DNA of 64,000 nucleotides, taken from contig NC_092628.1 in assembly GCF_039555335.1 (NCBI RefSeq), positions 67,505,292 to 67,569,291 of the forward strand, in the 5' to 3' direction. The notes beneath the pieces were generated by a model that did not search any database, was not told where the DNA came from, and was given only the letters and a program-made list of their open reading frames with translations. A program made the translations under genes and the position numbers. This document shows positions 50,201 to 61,100 of the stretch, one piece after another. The DNA is from Amphiura filiformis (taxonomy: Eukaryota > Echinodermata > Ophiuroidea > Amphilepidida > Amphiuridae). Every line of letters begins with the position of its first letter. Positions within the stretch are counted from its first letter, which is position 1.

Positions 50201-50389
50201 AACCATTTGTTTTTATTTATTTACTTTGTGCATACAGGACGAGTATCCTTCTTCACATCAGGTTCAGAGAATTCACACCATGTAGAAAAGGTCACCAGTG
50301 GTACACGCTATGCCATCACAGTCTCATTCACATGTGATAAGGAACATGCTATTAAAGCACCAAAACTTCCAACCAAGTCACAGACATAA
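36938..50389 (+). CDS. OGFOD3: 2-oxoglutarate and Fe(II)-dependent oxygenase domain protein 3, complete
   Basis: Nine exons: 36938-37107, 44179-44408, 46635-46710, 46880-46922, 47460-47524, 47911-47973, 48550-48703, 49728-49851 and 50238-50389. All have GT/AG sites and continuous phase, giving 358 residues (human 319, the difference mostly in the N-terminus). A Lys/Ser-rich N-terminal tail precedes a membrane helix (about residues 79-97, FRFLSILTIVLLIQWYY), so a type II topology is expected. Then come ECAPKRCSR, GGASILDLHSGALS, and the prolyl-4-hydroxylase-like catalytic fold. IHDEYWHVHID carries the HxD iron ligands (probably H264 and D266). H323 in SENSHHVEKV is the distal iron ligand, and R332 in GTRYAITVSF is the likely 2-oxoglutarate anchor. 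Substrate unknown in the family to my knowledge. Intron 1 (7.1 kb) is packed with repeats. The start was chosen as the first ATG that gives continuous phase; I have no family match for the first exon. Confidence 0.96.
37513..37603 (+). repeat. TTTCATCCCC minisatellite, left arm
   Basis: Five imperfect units of about 16 bases, of the form GGACATTTCATCCCCT, with variants TATTCATCCCC and GTTTCATCCCC. An inverted counterpart lies at 40088-40184, 2.5 kb downstream in the same OGFOD3 intron. Confidence 0.88.
37965..38345. repeat. ATT trinucleotide microsatellite with higher-order units
   Basis: Long ATT runs are interrupted by ATTAGGCATATT spacers and TACTACTATTAATAATATT blocks at intervals, giving a higher-order repeat of about 70-120 bases. 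Reading frames through it give poly-Asn or poly-Leu strings and are not genes. A smaller run is at 38765-38810. Confidence 0.95.
39681..40086. mobile_element. GGGGCTGTGCAATAATTAT element, intact copy
   Basis: 406 bases with inverted ends AAGGGCTGTGCAATAATTAT and its complement. The interior has blocks of GGGGGGCAAG alternating with TTTTTGGC. A truncated, oppositely oriented copy lies at 34899-35330. It abuts the right arm of the inverted minisatellite at 40088. Confidence 0.88.
40088..40184 (-). repeat. TTTCATCCCC minisatellite, right arm
   Basis: The inverted counterpart of 37513-37603, reading GGGGATGAAATGTCC, GGGGATGAAGTGTCC and related units on the + strand. The order of the variants (a GCGCGGGG-bearing unit, and a GTTGAATATGCG unit) shows partial correspondence with the left arm. 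Confidence 0.88.
40390..41560 (+). repeat. Interspersed repeat copy A, interrupted by a 461-bp element
   Basis: 40390-40750 matches 41828-42110 in direct orientation: CAGTTAACACATTTGCTAGTC-type start, GGAAACCTACATAAA, ATGGAATTTTAGAGGGATTT, AAGCTGCTATC, ATACTAAGATCTAGAAACAC-type segment and GTCAATCTTTGACAAGATGT. The end of copy B, CAAGTCATGTGAATACGTAGAATTTTTTCTC-like, corresponds to the flanks of the element at 41020-41480. The intervening 40750-41010 sequence is absent from copy B. Confidence 0.75.
41020..41480. mobile_element. Mutator-like non-autonomous element with 10-bp target repeat
   Basis: Inverted repeats of about 58 bases begin GTCTCGGTCCCAGCCG and include CACTAAACAAACCGTCTGGC. The element is flanked by perfect AACAAGTCAT repeats (41010-41019 and 41481-41490). 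Long inverted repeats with a 9-10-bp target duplication suggest the Mutator superfamily. A third AACAAGTCAT occurs at 41519-41528, so an older local duplication might contribute. The interior has CpG-rich segments but no transposase. Confidence 0.8.
41828..42200 (+). repeat. Interspersed repeat copy B
   Basis: Direct repeat of 40390-40750, shorter by several deletions (for example the segment between the CTAGTCAGC start and GGAAACCTACATAAA), but uninterrupted at the position where copy A carries the 41020-41480 element. Confidence 0.75.
42201..43655. other. OGFOD3 intron 1 sequence, nothing recognised
   Basis: Intron sequence with no exon or repeat structure that I can define. A GC-richer patch at 42530-42620 has an open frame of 89 codons with no recognised domain. 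Confidence 0.4.
43656..43816 (+). repeat. LINE-type 3' tail with (GATT)n end
   Basis: An unremarkable AT-rich 3' region ends GGAAATAAATTTGATTGATT followed by two more GATT units, as in the simple-repeat 3' tails of CR1/L2-like non-LTR retrotransposons. No reverse transcriptase frame is left upstream. It is only the extreme end of an element in OGFOD3 intron 1. Confidence 0.5.
44457..45838. mobile_element. 1.38-kb TIR element in OGFOD3 intron 2
   Basis: The ends GGCTCAAAATATGCTAAGGT plus GTCATA and an inverted GGCTCAAAATAAGCTAAGGT plus GTCATA bound the element. Inside, the module TGTCTGTCAAA followed by TAACATACGCAAGACG recurs at about 45033, 45201, 45251 and 45637, and inverted at about 45430-45470. 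No transposase frame. The internal modules may be transposase-binding subterminal repeats. Confidence 0.85.
49261..49521. mobile_element. 261-bp TIR element in OGFOD3 intron 7
   Basis: TATACTTTGATCAGCTCATA then ATCGACGGG at the left matches the complement of TATAATTTGATCAGCTCGTA then ATAGGCGGG at the right. TA at both borders. No coding content. Confidence 0.85.
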
Positions 50390-50412
50390 CCCAAGGCTTC
50401 ATAGCTGTTTAA

Positions 50413-50613
50413 GGGAACAACCCAAAAGTTTGATTAACTAGTTTTGTTTCATAGCAACCACCCAGCCTCCCCATCTGTAATGAAACTGGAAGTGGGCCAA
50501 AATACCATCAATGTTTTTTAAGGGCATAGGAGAAACTATCAACATTTTTAACCCTCTCTCTCCCTGACAAAACTAGTTTTCGTTCAGGACATCAATCTTT
50601 TGGGTTGTTCCAT
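50413..50613. mobile_element. TIR element in OGFOD3 3' UTR
   Basis: GGGAACAACCCAAAAGTTTG at the left pairs with ATCTTTTGGGTTGTTCC at the right, and AACTAGTTTTG is also inverted within (50437 and 50570). It starts 24 bases after the stop codon and before the first good poly(A) signal, so the mature mRNA should carry it as a long hairpin. Confidence 0.82.
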
Positions 50614-50726
50614 AAGAGTTGCAGTCAATCATTCCTGCTTATGTTTTGTCTTTCAATTATTTTTTAACAACTCAAATGTAAACAAATGATTCTACATGTG
50701 TGGTGTAACTTGTTACTTTTCTTCTT

Positions 50727-50732
50727 AATAAA
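50727..50732 (+). terminator. Probable OGFOD3 poly(A) signal
   Basis: The first canonical AATAAA downstream of the stop codon, 338 bases after it, with T-rich sequence immediately upstream. Other later signals are possible. Confidence 0.5.
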
Positions 50733-51050
50733 TTGCCACTTTGCCAGGCATCACCAAATTTTATCAGACATCTGATTAGTGCAGGGATTAATGAGGAGAC
50801 ATGCAAGGCAGTGGGAAAGCTGTAAAAATTGGGTTTCGTATTTTGTTATTATAAATTGGTTGGTGTCACTAGAAGCTTCATCTCTATATTCCATGCAGTT
50901 ACTCCATCAAGAGCTAGGCTATAATCATGATTATATTGATTGCAGTGTGTATGGTCTGTCCGTATAAAACACAAGGCTTTTCACTGACCGTCCTTCATAA
51001 GTATGTAATTATAGCAGATATTTGCTGACCAACAGAGCATATGTTATTTA

Positions 51051-51197
51051 TATAATATTGGATGGGTTTGAGTGTGATATGAGAATATGCCACAGGAGTC
51101 ATGAAAATAGCGACCTAGCCGGAGGCAAGTTCAGTATTTTAATGACTCATGTGGTATACTTTCGTATCGCACAAAAATAAGCCGTCCAATATTATTA
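51051..51197. mobile_element. Palindromic MITE, family TATAATATTGGATGG, copy 1
   Basis: TATAATATTGGATGG at the left and CCGTCCAATATTATTATT at the right are inverted. The centre pairs around GTCATGAAAATA and TATTTTAATGAC. Shares ends and central layout with 61655-61795. Confidence 0.85.
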
Positions 51198-51811
51198 TTA
51201 TTATGTAATATGAAGTTTTTTCGATAGTTTTTGAGTGCCAAAGTACCAAAACAAACATTTGATGCCATATGGAAACCAGTCATTTAGTGTAATAATTTTA
51301 ATCATGTTTGCCGGCGGTACATAATATGCAAAATGTGTGTGCCCATTCAGTATCAGAAAATCATGCACAGTATTACTGGGCAATATTAAAAAATTATGGG
51401 TACAGCTAAAAGCTTCATATTATATGATAATTAATTTATGTGATACCTCAAAGACTTTATGATAAGATTTAGAACTACATACAGAAATAAACAATCAGTA
51501 CCTAACTGTTTCCTAGGAGCGTGTACCATAATGTGTAAAATGTAGTAAGTAAGTGTGAGAAGGTGTTGATTCAGCAAACAACATGCAGATCATGTTCCAC
51601 TGGTCAGCTGAATGACAACCTCAAGCTCTGTGGTATACAGGATTATTGGTAATCAGTACAACTGATGAATTGATAACAAATACATGTATGGTGATGATGA
51701 TAATGAAACAAATGGTTGCAAATATAACACGATTATAACATGATATTTTCTATAATATGAAAATTGAAAGTTTTGGCGATATCTATCCTGGAAGTTCAGG
51801 TTTAGGGAAAC

Positions 51812-51965
51812 AAATTGTATGAACTTGTATTGGTGGATTGGGCAGAAACCATTTTAGTATACTTAAGTTAAGGTATTGTCTTCTAAATGAAACTTGTATG
51901 TACTTGTATTGGTGGATTGGGCAGAAATCATTTTAATATACTTAAGTAAAGGTATTGTCTTCAAA
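51812..51965 (+). repeat. Local ~77-bp tandem duplication
   Basis: ACTTGTATTGGTGGATTGGG and the following CAGAAA.CATTTTA.TATACTTAAGT..AGGTATTGTCTTC occur twice in a row, with about 6 differences and a short unique spacer at the join. Confidence 0.88.
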
Positions 51966-52362
51966 CAATAAGAAAGATCAGGAGAAAAGGAAAAGTTAAG
52001 AAAGAATGAAAGATGCAATGAAGTTGACATATGTGTAATAACATTTGGTGCTACAAGCTTGGCAATCACAAACATTTTGACAGAAGAATTGTCAGATTTA
52101 ATTTCCATTATCCGACTTGAAATCACTAGCAATCACTAGTACTATAAAAGCAAGCTATATTGAGAACTTGTATAAGGACTTATATAGTACTGTTATGATT
52201 GCTTTCAGGTGCATGATATGGCTAGGAGAAAAATGACCTCCAATCAATAAGATTGACTCTGTGAGTCAAGGTGGGTCTGTACATTTCTACGGTCTGAAAC
52301 ATATGACTTTCATCTTTTAGTTCTTTTTCCAAACAACTTGTCAAACCAGTTAGATAAGATGA

Positions 52363-52582
52363 TACCGTAAACGTTCACCTAATGGCGCCGTGGGCTCCCT
52401 TGACATAATTGGAATTTTAGACACAAACTAAAAGTGCCCTCCCATACAAATCCCACCAGCAAATAAGGGTACGTACCCCTAATTCTTGTTGGGATTTTTA
52501 GGAGGGAGCTTTCTAATTTGTACATGAAATTTACCCCAAGGCAAAGGAGCCCAGGTGCGCCATTAGGCGAACGTTTGCAGTA
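52363..52582. mobile_element. 220-bp TA-bounded MITE
   Basis: Inverted repeats of about 40 bases start TACCGTAAACGTTCACCTAA and TACTGCAAACGTTCGCCTAA and continue through TGGCGC and TGGGCTCC. TA is at both ends. The interior is not coding. Confidence 0.9.
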
Positions 52583-53679
52583 TGACAAATTAATAGCCAT
52601 ACCTACATAAATGCATTGATTACTGATCTAAAGTGAGTTTAGTCAAACTTGATGGAACACTTTGATACTCATGTTTTTAAGGATGTCAAAGGGATAAATT
52701 AATTGTGATATTTCTCAACTTGTGTGAGCTTTCATGCTCTGTAGTGATGAAATGTATGTCAAGTAATGTCAATGAAATGTAATTTATTAAGTACAAGAAA
52801 ACAACCAACAGAAGAATAACTTGTGCTGCAGAAAATTACAAATCCGAGCCTTGTAAGTTATTACCTGATGGCACTGGTTAAGCACAAACAATAGATGATC
52901 ATGTACTCAATATTGGGGTTTATGTTACTTCATCCTTCATTTGTTTTGCTAGTGCTAGCCCTATACATTAGTGCTAGCCCCATACATTTTTTTTACATTA
53001 CCATTATACTTATGTGTTGAAACACTATATTCCTACCATTGTTCACACTGAAGCTCCCTGATGTGGCAGTGGTGCCACTAGTGTGTATTTCATTGAGCAC
53101 AGCATCAAATAGCTAGCATTCGCTCAAAGTGCTGGTATACACATGCTTACAAGCAAAACAGCTGCCTCACTTGTTGACATCTCATCAGGGTGAACAATCA
53201 TATAGGTACAGTAGAATTTACTTTAATATCAAATAATTTGTTTGTATATAATATGTGATTTTTGTATATGATCTTGCAATAATGTGGGAGGTGATTTTAG
53301 GTTGGAGTAAGTTAAGGGGATTATGCAATCGGAATAAAGTTTCTTATCTTTATGGAAACACAGTGTTTATATTGTTTGATCTATTATTTCAGCAAATAGG
53401 GATTTTCCCTGATAAAACTTGGCTCCTTTCACAATCAAGAAGTCGCAAACAATTCTTATCTCACCCACATGATAATATGAAGGACTGTCTTTCTTGGACA
53501 CACGAGATGGATGAACCTAATAAATATTTGCACCTAATGGCTGTTGAGACTCAAATGTCAACTAAGGGGAATTCCCACAAACAACTTGATTCCCGCTGAA
53601 TTGCGAAATCACATCAAACTGACCTTTGATTTGTTTGCAAAACCATGGTTAAGCACGTCCAAATTTCAAGTATATTGTA
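52583..53679. other. Intergenic stretch
   Basis: No gene recognised. A short duplication TAGTGCTAGCCC lies near 52951-52981. A 114-codon frame at 53255-53599 has no signal, domain or splice context that I recognise; it is long for chance in AT-rich DNA, but I cannot support it as a gene. Confidence 0.4.
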
Positions 53680-53830
53680 ACCGTGGGCCGATAAGGCCAG
53701 GACCTTAAAGTTTGCCCCCGCGATCCGCGAGTAAATACTGCATAATCCAGGTGCATAATACTGGTCGAGTTACTGTATTAATAGACCCATTTTTAACTGG
53801 TGAGTAATATTAGCCACAAATGCAAATAGG
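53680..53830. repeat. Repeat copy without the TTAA insertion
   Basis: TAAGGCC.GGACC, TTTGCCCCC, CGAGTAA, then ACTGC.TAATCC.GGTGCAT and a following ACTG line up with the two flanks of the element at 55556-56803. The spacing here is about 35 bases shorter than in the interrupted copy before insertion. Confidence 0.55.
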
Positions 53831-53940
53831 TGAATAAATTCTACATTATTTTGTATATCAAGCCCTACCTCTTTCATATTAATTTGTTAAAAACTAATTC
53901 CAAACAATTTCTAAAGACCTAATTCAAAGGCTTTTACGAT

Positions 53941-54813
53941 CTCTGAAAAGCTAGAATGATATTGAGAATCAAAATGCAAAATGATTCAGGGAATTATTTT
54001 GGAACGATCGTGAAAGAGGTCTGGCTTGGATATAGAATTGATACTTGAGCATGCGTTTAGAAAATCCGGAGAACTCAACTTGTCAAGTTGCGATGGTGTG
54101 ATACTCACAGCTACTCACTGCATTTGTGGCTCAATATTACTCTCACCCGATAACATAGGCCCTATTATAGATATAGTAACTCAAAAGACGCTGTGCTTCA
54201 CGGATTGTACCCCACCCCATGTCAAAAAAGAGATCTAATCCTATACTGCTCACGATCGCGAAGTTTCAAATGTGGTTCAAATAATATTGCCCCCTAAAAC
54301 TGTTTCATTTCTTTTAAAAAGAAAAATGTCAAATAATTTTATATTTTATTAAACTGAAAACTCGAGTTTAAATAGTACTCTGAAAAGCTAGAATGATATT
54401 GAGAATCAAAATGCAAAATGATTCAGGGAATTATTTTGGAACGATCGTGAAAGAGGTCTGGCTTGGATATAGAATTGATACTTGAGCATGCGTTTAGAAA
54501 ATCCGGAGAACTCAACTTGTCAAGTTGCGATGGTGTGATACTCACAGCTACTCACTGCATTTGTGGCTCAATATTACTCTCACCCGATAACATAGGCCCT
54601 ATTATAGATATAGTAACTCAAAAGACGCTGTGCTTCACGGATTGTACCCCACCCCATGTCAAAAAGAGATCTAATCCTATACTGCTCACGATCGCGAAGT
54701 TTCAAATGTGGTTCAAATAATATTGCCCCCTAAAACTGTTTCATTTCTTTTAAAAAGAAAAATGTCAAATAATTTTATATTTTATTAAACTGAAAACTCG
54801 AGTTTAAATAGTA
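53941..54813 (+). repeat. Nearly identical 437-bp tandem duplication
   Basis: Copy 1 is 53941-54377 and copy 2 is 54378-54813. The only difference I could find is a run of six A's (54223-54228) against five. Each copy starts CTCTGAAAAGCTAGAATGAT and ends CGAGTTTAAATAGTA. Each keeps a ~70-codon open frame containing DGVILTATHCICGS; downstream of the A-run the frame end differs because of the 1-base change. Confidence 0.97.
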
Positions 54814-55138
54814 GTAAGTTGTTCTGGCCTTGTTATCAGCTGTTCATCAAATCAAAATAGACTGTTAAGCAAATAGCATATGATTTTTGTGTGTAAACAT
54901 GATAAAACTGGAAATTCCCAAACAAATCTGACAGGTTAATAATATGGCACACCTACACACATAAGATTTTCTATTTACTTTCACATTGACAGGTAAAGAA
55001 ACGTGAGGCAAAGTCTAATAGGTTACAGGTTATGATTTCGTTTTGTTTTACAAAGTTGTTATTCTGTTTCAGTATTGCATCAGTAGTGGAGTAGGCCTAC
55101 ATATTAAACATATCGTGTCTAGTATAACATTTTGCAGA

Positions 55139-58100
55139 ATGGGTTCATCATTGAACGCAAACTTAAATATGACTCTTTTTGGCATTAATTTGACGATACT
55201 TCTCATGTATGTGACGATTTTTAAGGCGGAAGGTATGTAACGTGTTTAATCTATCATAAAACTTGTATAATATATTGAAGTTCTTTGATATAAATCGGAC
55301 TTTTGCAACTGTTGTGTAGGTCTGTAAGGGAGGGTTCCAAAGGGAGGGTTCGCTAACATCATTTTCTTTGGGTCTTGAAATTTAAAAAGAAAAAGCTAGG
55401 GTGAAAAGGACACAAAATATACACAGTAAAATGTTTTAATCGAGATCATATTTAAGCTGCATTTTCTTGTTGATCTAAATGTTGATACTACCAGGTGAAT
55501 TAAGGCCGGGACCAATTTGCCCCCACGAGTAACTTATTTTTAAACAATATTTTCTTTAAGTGGGTACTACACCCATTGATTTTTTTTTGCATTTTTTTGC
55601 ATTTTGTGAAGAAATTACAAAAAAATTGGACAAAGTGGTATGCAAAATGAAGGGCAAATCTTCTCGTTTTATTGGTGGCATCGGTATCAACGTAGCTTAC
55701 ATGCTTTTAAAAGTAGAAGCCAAAAGGTGGTACATCACTGATGATTTAAATTCACTTCATTTTGGAAAGCTTAATATCAACGGATTTCGTTAAAATTTTG
55801 GATACTAGTATGTGTTGCTAACACGTTAGGGAAATAAAGTTGATATGTAAAATGGGAATAAGTGGTTCCTGATTTCTTTTATGACTTCATGAACTTGGTG
55901 CTCCACAACTATCAAAAAAGGAACTGGTTAAAATGCTTCTATTTTCAATATTGAGCTATATTTTGTATTTTTAACTTGCGACATTATTTCACTGAAACTT
56001 AATTAAGCCATAGGTAACAGGTTACCACAACCATACTACAGCAATGTTGAAAAAATTGTATTTCTTGTCACCTATACCACCATATTGGGTAGTTTTCCGT
56101 AAGCTTAGCTTTTGTGATTTTGGTAACTATTTTATATTTATTTGTGAAATCCATCTCAACTAGGCATTCTAAATTGTACTCACCATTTACATCCCAAGGT
56201 ATATTAGTATATCCACCTTGCACTTCTCGATATATATCCAGTTAAAGACAGAATATCAAAATTATTCCTCATTATGATACATTTTGTATCACAGACTCTC
56301 ACATGTGTATTCAAAATTGATGCTTAAATTTGACCTGAACCAATTGACCTATAACCTGACATACGGTGACCTAATAGCCTTTTCTTCTCCTAACAACACA
56401 TCAATAACAACATCAATATCAAATTGACTAATGACTATGCATCTATTGTGTAAGTGTTTATTTAATTTATTCAGTGTTATATATTTTGCAAGCACCACTA
56501 GATTTTCTATAGAGAGTATAACAAAGGATTTAATGTATTCTATTCATGTACCCTACTTGAACATGTTGAAAAGAATAAATTATGGTTTGTTATGAAACAC
56601 GCATCTGAGTTACCAGGATACGGTAAACAAAAAATATATAGGGCTAAAATGACTTACTATACAATGGTTTAAAAACACCTTTTTTATTTATTTTTTAAAT
56701 TTTTTTTTATTTCACATGATCCGTGCATATATCGCCTCGCTATAAATGAAAAAATATTTTTTTAGACCAATCAAACCAATATATGGGTGTAGAACGCCCT
56801 TAAACTGCGTAATCCGGTGCATTAATCACTACTGACTGGGTGAGATACTGTTTAGTAAATCATTTTAATGTAGATTCTACTTGAGCATATTTTCCTTATG
56901 CATTTTCGTTAAAAATAAATTTTGATACTGCTAGGTTAATTATTCGGCTTTATCAATGTTTAACTAATAAATGCACCAGATCTCATCCGGGTTTCTCTTA
57001 TTCATGTCATAGGTGTTTACCACATGCCTTTATGCCTATCTTAGATATTAATGGCACACTATTATGTACAGATAGTAAAAAATTAGACTCCGGGAATTAG
57101 ACATTGAACTGATACTGGGAAGACTTTGATTGTAAATACATACCGATACTAATCAAATCATGATCAAATTCCAAAATATGATATTTTCAATTTGCATGAG
57201 TGGCTAGCTGTATTTCCACCAATGAGAATTGAGAAGGGTAAGCTATGTATAAAAGAAAAAAGAAAAAAAAGAAAAAAGGAAAGATCATGTAGGCTCATAG
57301 TTACCGCTGTTTTCTGTTGGTTTGTAGGTTTTTTTGTTTTTCATGACATTGTGCAAAATTTCAGGCAAGATTATGTTAAGAAACGAAGTAAAAAGAATAG
57401 CAGATATTTTGATGAAATAGTCAAACTTTACGGTTTATCAAGCTGAAATAATATAAAATAGGACATGCTGCTATATGTGATGTCACATCAGGACCCTTCA
57501 CTTGGATTCCATATCCTTTTTTTGATCACGCTTCACTAGCAGGTCCAGGCGGACTTAGTACAACTTGGACATTTGCCGTACAGCGCCCGAAAATATAAAT
57601 GTATGAAGCGCGCGAACCATTCGATATTCGCAAAGGCTTTATTGCAAATAATAAAGGAGGATGCATCATACCTCAAGTTAAATCAGTGGCGTAACTTTGG
57701 GTCAGGGTGCCCGGGGGGGGCGAAAGTAAATCGGGAAGGGTGTGCATGTGCAGAGCAAATCAGTTTAGGTATTGAAAGCCATAGACCTACCGAATAACTT
57801 ACAAATCAGTGTTTCAGATCAAATTTATTTCATGTTTCAATGAACTTCATATTAATCATGTTAATAAAAAAAATCTTCATTTTCTCCATGGTCTTTACAT
57901 TTGAAGATTCGTCACTAGCTGCATTGACGTAGCTATTGGTTGTGGCGCCTGGGGGCAAGAATACAAAATAACCCATCTTCTCAAAACAATTGTGCGCGGG
58001 CGCGCAAAAATGTGCATAAATACAATTTGGTATAATCAAGTTGAACTTCGGTCTTAAATGACAATTTATGTTTAAAATGCGCGCGAAGCGCGCTAAAATT

Positions 58101-61100
58101 TCGTGTTGAAGAGGGCACCCAAATGAAGAGCAATTCTATGCATGGTGGGTAAAGGTTTTCCACTTGTTTCCTATAACAAAGTATTATCGTGTCAAAAGGA
58201 TATCCAGGAATGGGTGCCCCCTTAGCCCGGGGGCGCGGCCCCAGAGCGCATAGGAGTTACGCCACTGAGTTAAATTACAGTTTTGGGTCGATTTAGTCCC
58301 AAGTTTTTTTAAACTTCAGAGGGCCAACTCCCGGGGGCCCAATTCCCCCTCCGTATATGCTCATGGTATATCACCAACCAAGATAGAAACAATACCTGAC
58401 GTTAATGAGATCAGGATATCAGAACCATTAAGATTACAAGAAAACATGATCATTATTTATACAACCGATTGAAAGGTAAGCGATGTCTTCCAACAGCGGA
58501 ACCCTAACCCTAACCATTCCTAACCCTAACCCTTATAACCCTAACCCTTAACTAACCCTAACCCTAAATTCTGCCTCCGGTGGTTGTAAGACATCGCTAA
58601 CCCGACTGAAAAGTTGTTATGGAATGATTACCATCGAGATCCAGTGAGAAAAAATGTCAGGTGGTGCAAATTACTCTTTATTACTCTTTCTTTACGCGGT
58701 CGCAAGAAGGTCATCGTGCACTTATGTCCACGGCAAATTCACCGTGACCTTTCCAGCCATTAACCTGCTTAGTGAAGATTAAACCGCACACAATTAAACC
58801 GAGATATGCAGTACTAAACCATTATAGTAATCGATTGTCCAACGCAAATTTATTACCACGTGATAATATTAATCCAATGAGCGATCGAATTGTCCGCTAT
58901 ACGGTCGACTAATCCAATCGATAATGACGCTATTGACATGTATGGGCGGAGCTCCACTGACTGAGTTTTGGGGTATTTTTTCACTGATTTGCTGTCATTT
59001 ACTCATCAAGGCGGTCCACCGTTATTATAAGGACTATGCTAATGATTTTAAAGATTGACATGTAGAGAATAAACCATACTTGATTGACAGAAAGTACTAA
59101 ATTTGTACCTATTACGGTTTCGTGACACCCCTCTTGCAAATGTGGCCAAGCCAGGGCGGCACGGTGAAGCAAAATGTGCATTGGAACTTGACACGGGAGT
59201 TTGGATATAGATGGTATATTTCTTTTTCATACAAATGTATGGTCCCCCCCCCCCCGTTATTAAAGCTTGTACGGGGTTGAAAATTCAGATATTTTTAAAA
59301 GAATAAGAAATTGAAACATAGAGAAAGTACTAAAATCATAGCTTTTATACTTTTTCATATATGACGCTAACTAGTTCATCTCATATATCTACAACACAGC
59401 GCTACCAGTAGGGTTCAATTGCCTATTCGCCCCTGTGTTGTGTGCATACATGTACTGCATGATGTTGTGGTGCTAAGGTATCTTGGGGAGACCTCCAGCC
59501 GGGAGCCGGCCCGCGTTAAGTTAGCCTGCAGTGGGTGGCTCATGTCATGAAGATCATGATCAGATCATGGCTTACCTACTACCCATAAATCAAATATTTT
59601 TTGTTTTACCAGCGTTTGTCATGTTCAATCCTGACCCAGTAGTCTGCGAACTTCGGCCACCAGAGAGCATTGCACTTCCGAATGCCAACAACGAATCCAT
59701 TACAGTGCAATGGACACACCCAACAGCAGAGATAGGACACCGTGTCTGTAATCAGGACGACCAAGGAATATTTTATGAAATCCGTTATTGGCGAGTTAAT
59801 AGAAATAAGACAGCTAGTAAAGTTGAAGTCAACACCACACAAACCAGATACCAACTTACAGGATTGAAATCTCGCAAATATTATTCTGTCCAGGTATATA
59901 CGTATAATAGGTCTTTTTTCACTGTATCTTTAAATTAAAAATGGTTATGAAATGTAAAACAACTCGAAACCGAAATGGGTTGCCAATGTATTTGATTTGG
60001 CTGCATTCTTGCATCATTTGCGCCAGAAATATAAATGGATGCAAACAACGAATAGCCTATATCAAGGCTACAAAGGGAGCTGATAGATCTCTTCTCAACA
60101 TGGACACACTTCCAAAAAGAATTATGAGCATGATCATTTAATAGTACAGTATTTACTTGATATATTTTTATATTGGTCCTTTGGTCCTAATAGCTCCTAA
60201 TGGCAGGACTTTCATAAAATTTTCCAAAGGTCCACCGTTGGTGAAGACGCGAATTGATTGGTCATTGCACGGTTTCAATGCATACAAACTCTATAGAGTT
60301 CAGAGTGTTCTGCAAGGAATGCTTTTGAAATAACTTCATAGAATGGTCTCTTTGTAGGGGCGATAGAAAAACCTTTCAGTATCATTATTGTAGAGTCAAT
60401 GAAGTAATGTATACGTGTCTTTCAAGTCTATTTTCAGTCTTCTGGGAGATTCCATACGGATGTCTTTCTTGCAAAGGCGTAAGCATTTTAAGTCTGCACT
60501 GGTCTTTCTAAATTGTCTTGTATCTTTACATGGGCATTCAAGGTTCAGTTTAAATCAGGCAGAATTTTGTTCACAGGACTCCGATGTCGCAGATTTGTTT
60601 AACAAGTTACATGATGTCTCAGTCTCTAGTTCTACATGTTTGTACCGACAATACAAAATTATATGATAGTTTCTCGTTTTAATTTTGTTCTTTGAAGATG
60701 AGGTTATCACAGCGAATTGGAATATCCGATGTGATTAGTAGTGCGTGGAGTGAAGCCCTGACACACGGTGCTGTAGACGGTGGTAAGTTCTAACATTAAT
60801 GCTGATCTTGGTTATTACCAGTTAACGATTAGGCCTATGAGGAATTATGACAAGGAATGCCCTCCTTGTATTTTTTTGCAATCATGCAAGATATCTTCTG
60901 GTCCTTTTTCTTTCCAAAAGCCCTACGTTATGTAGGCCTACTTAAATACTAGAATTACGCGGTTCGTAATTAAAAAACTATACACCACATGAGGCCACCA
61001 TATATACTATCACAATACCAAGTTTGAAGTTGATCGGTGATTGCGTTTAAGCTGGAGAGTGGATTAATGGGAATGAAGGCAAAATATGCAAATTAGCTCA

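Noticed and set aside
53255-53599. 114-codon open frame in the intergenic region
   Set aside because: No recognised domain, signal peptide or splice support. AT-rich DNA gives frames of this length by chance.
54026-54720. DGVILTATHCICGS in the duplicated unit, resembling the VLTAAHC motif of trypsin-like proteases
   Set aside because: There is no GDSGGP, no catalytic Asp context and no IVGG start nearby, and the flanking residues do not align. A coincidental short match is more likely.
58500-58568. Chromosome end or telomere fusion site
   Set aside because: Only about ten imperfect units, enclosed by inverted arms and lying inside an intron of a receptor kinase gene.
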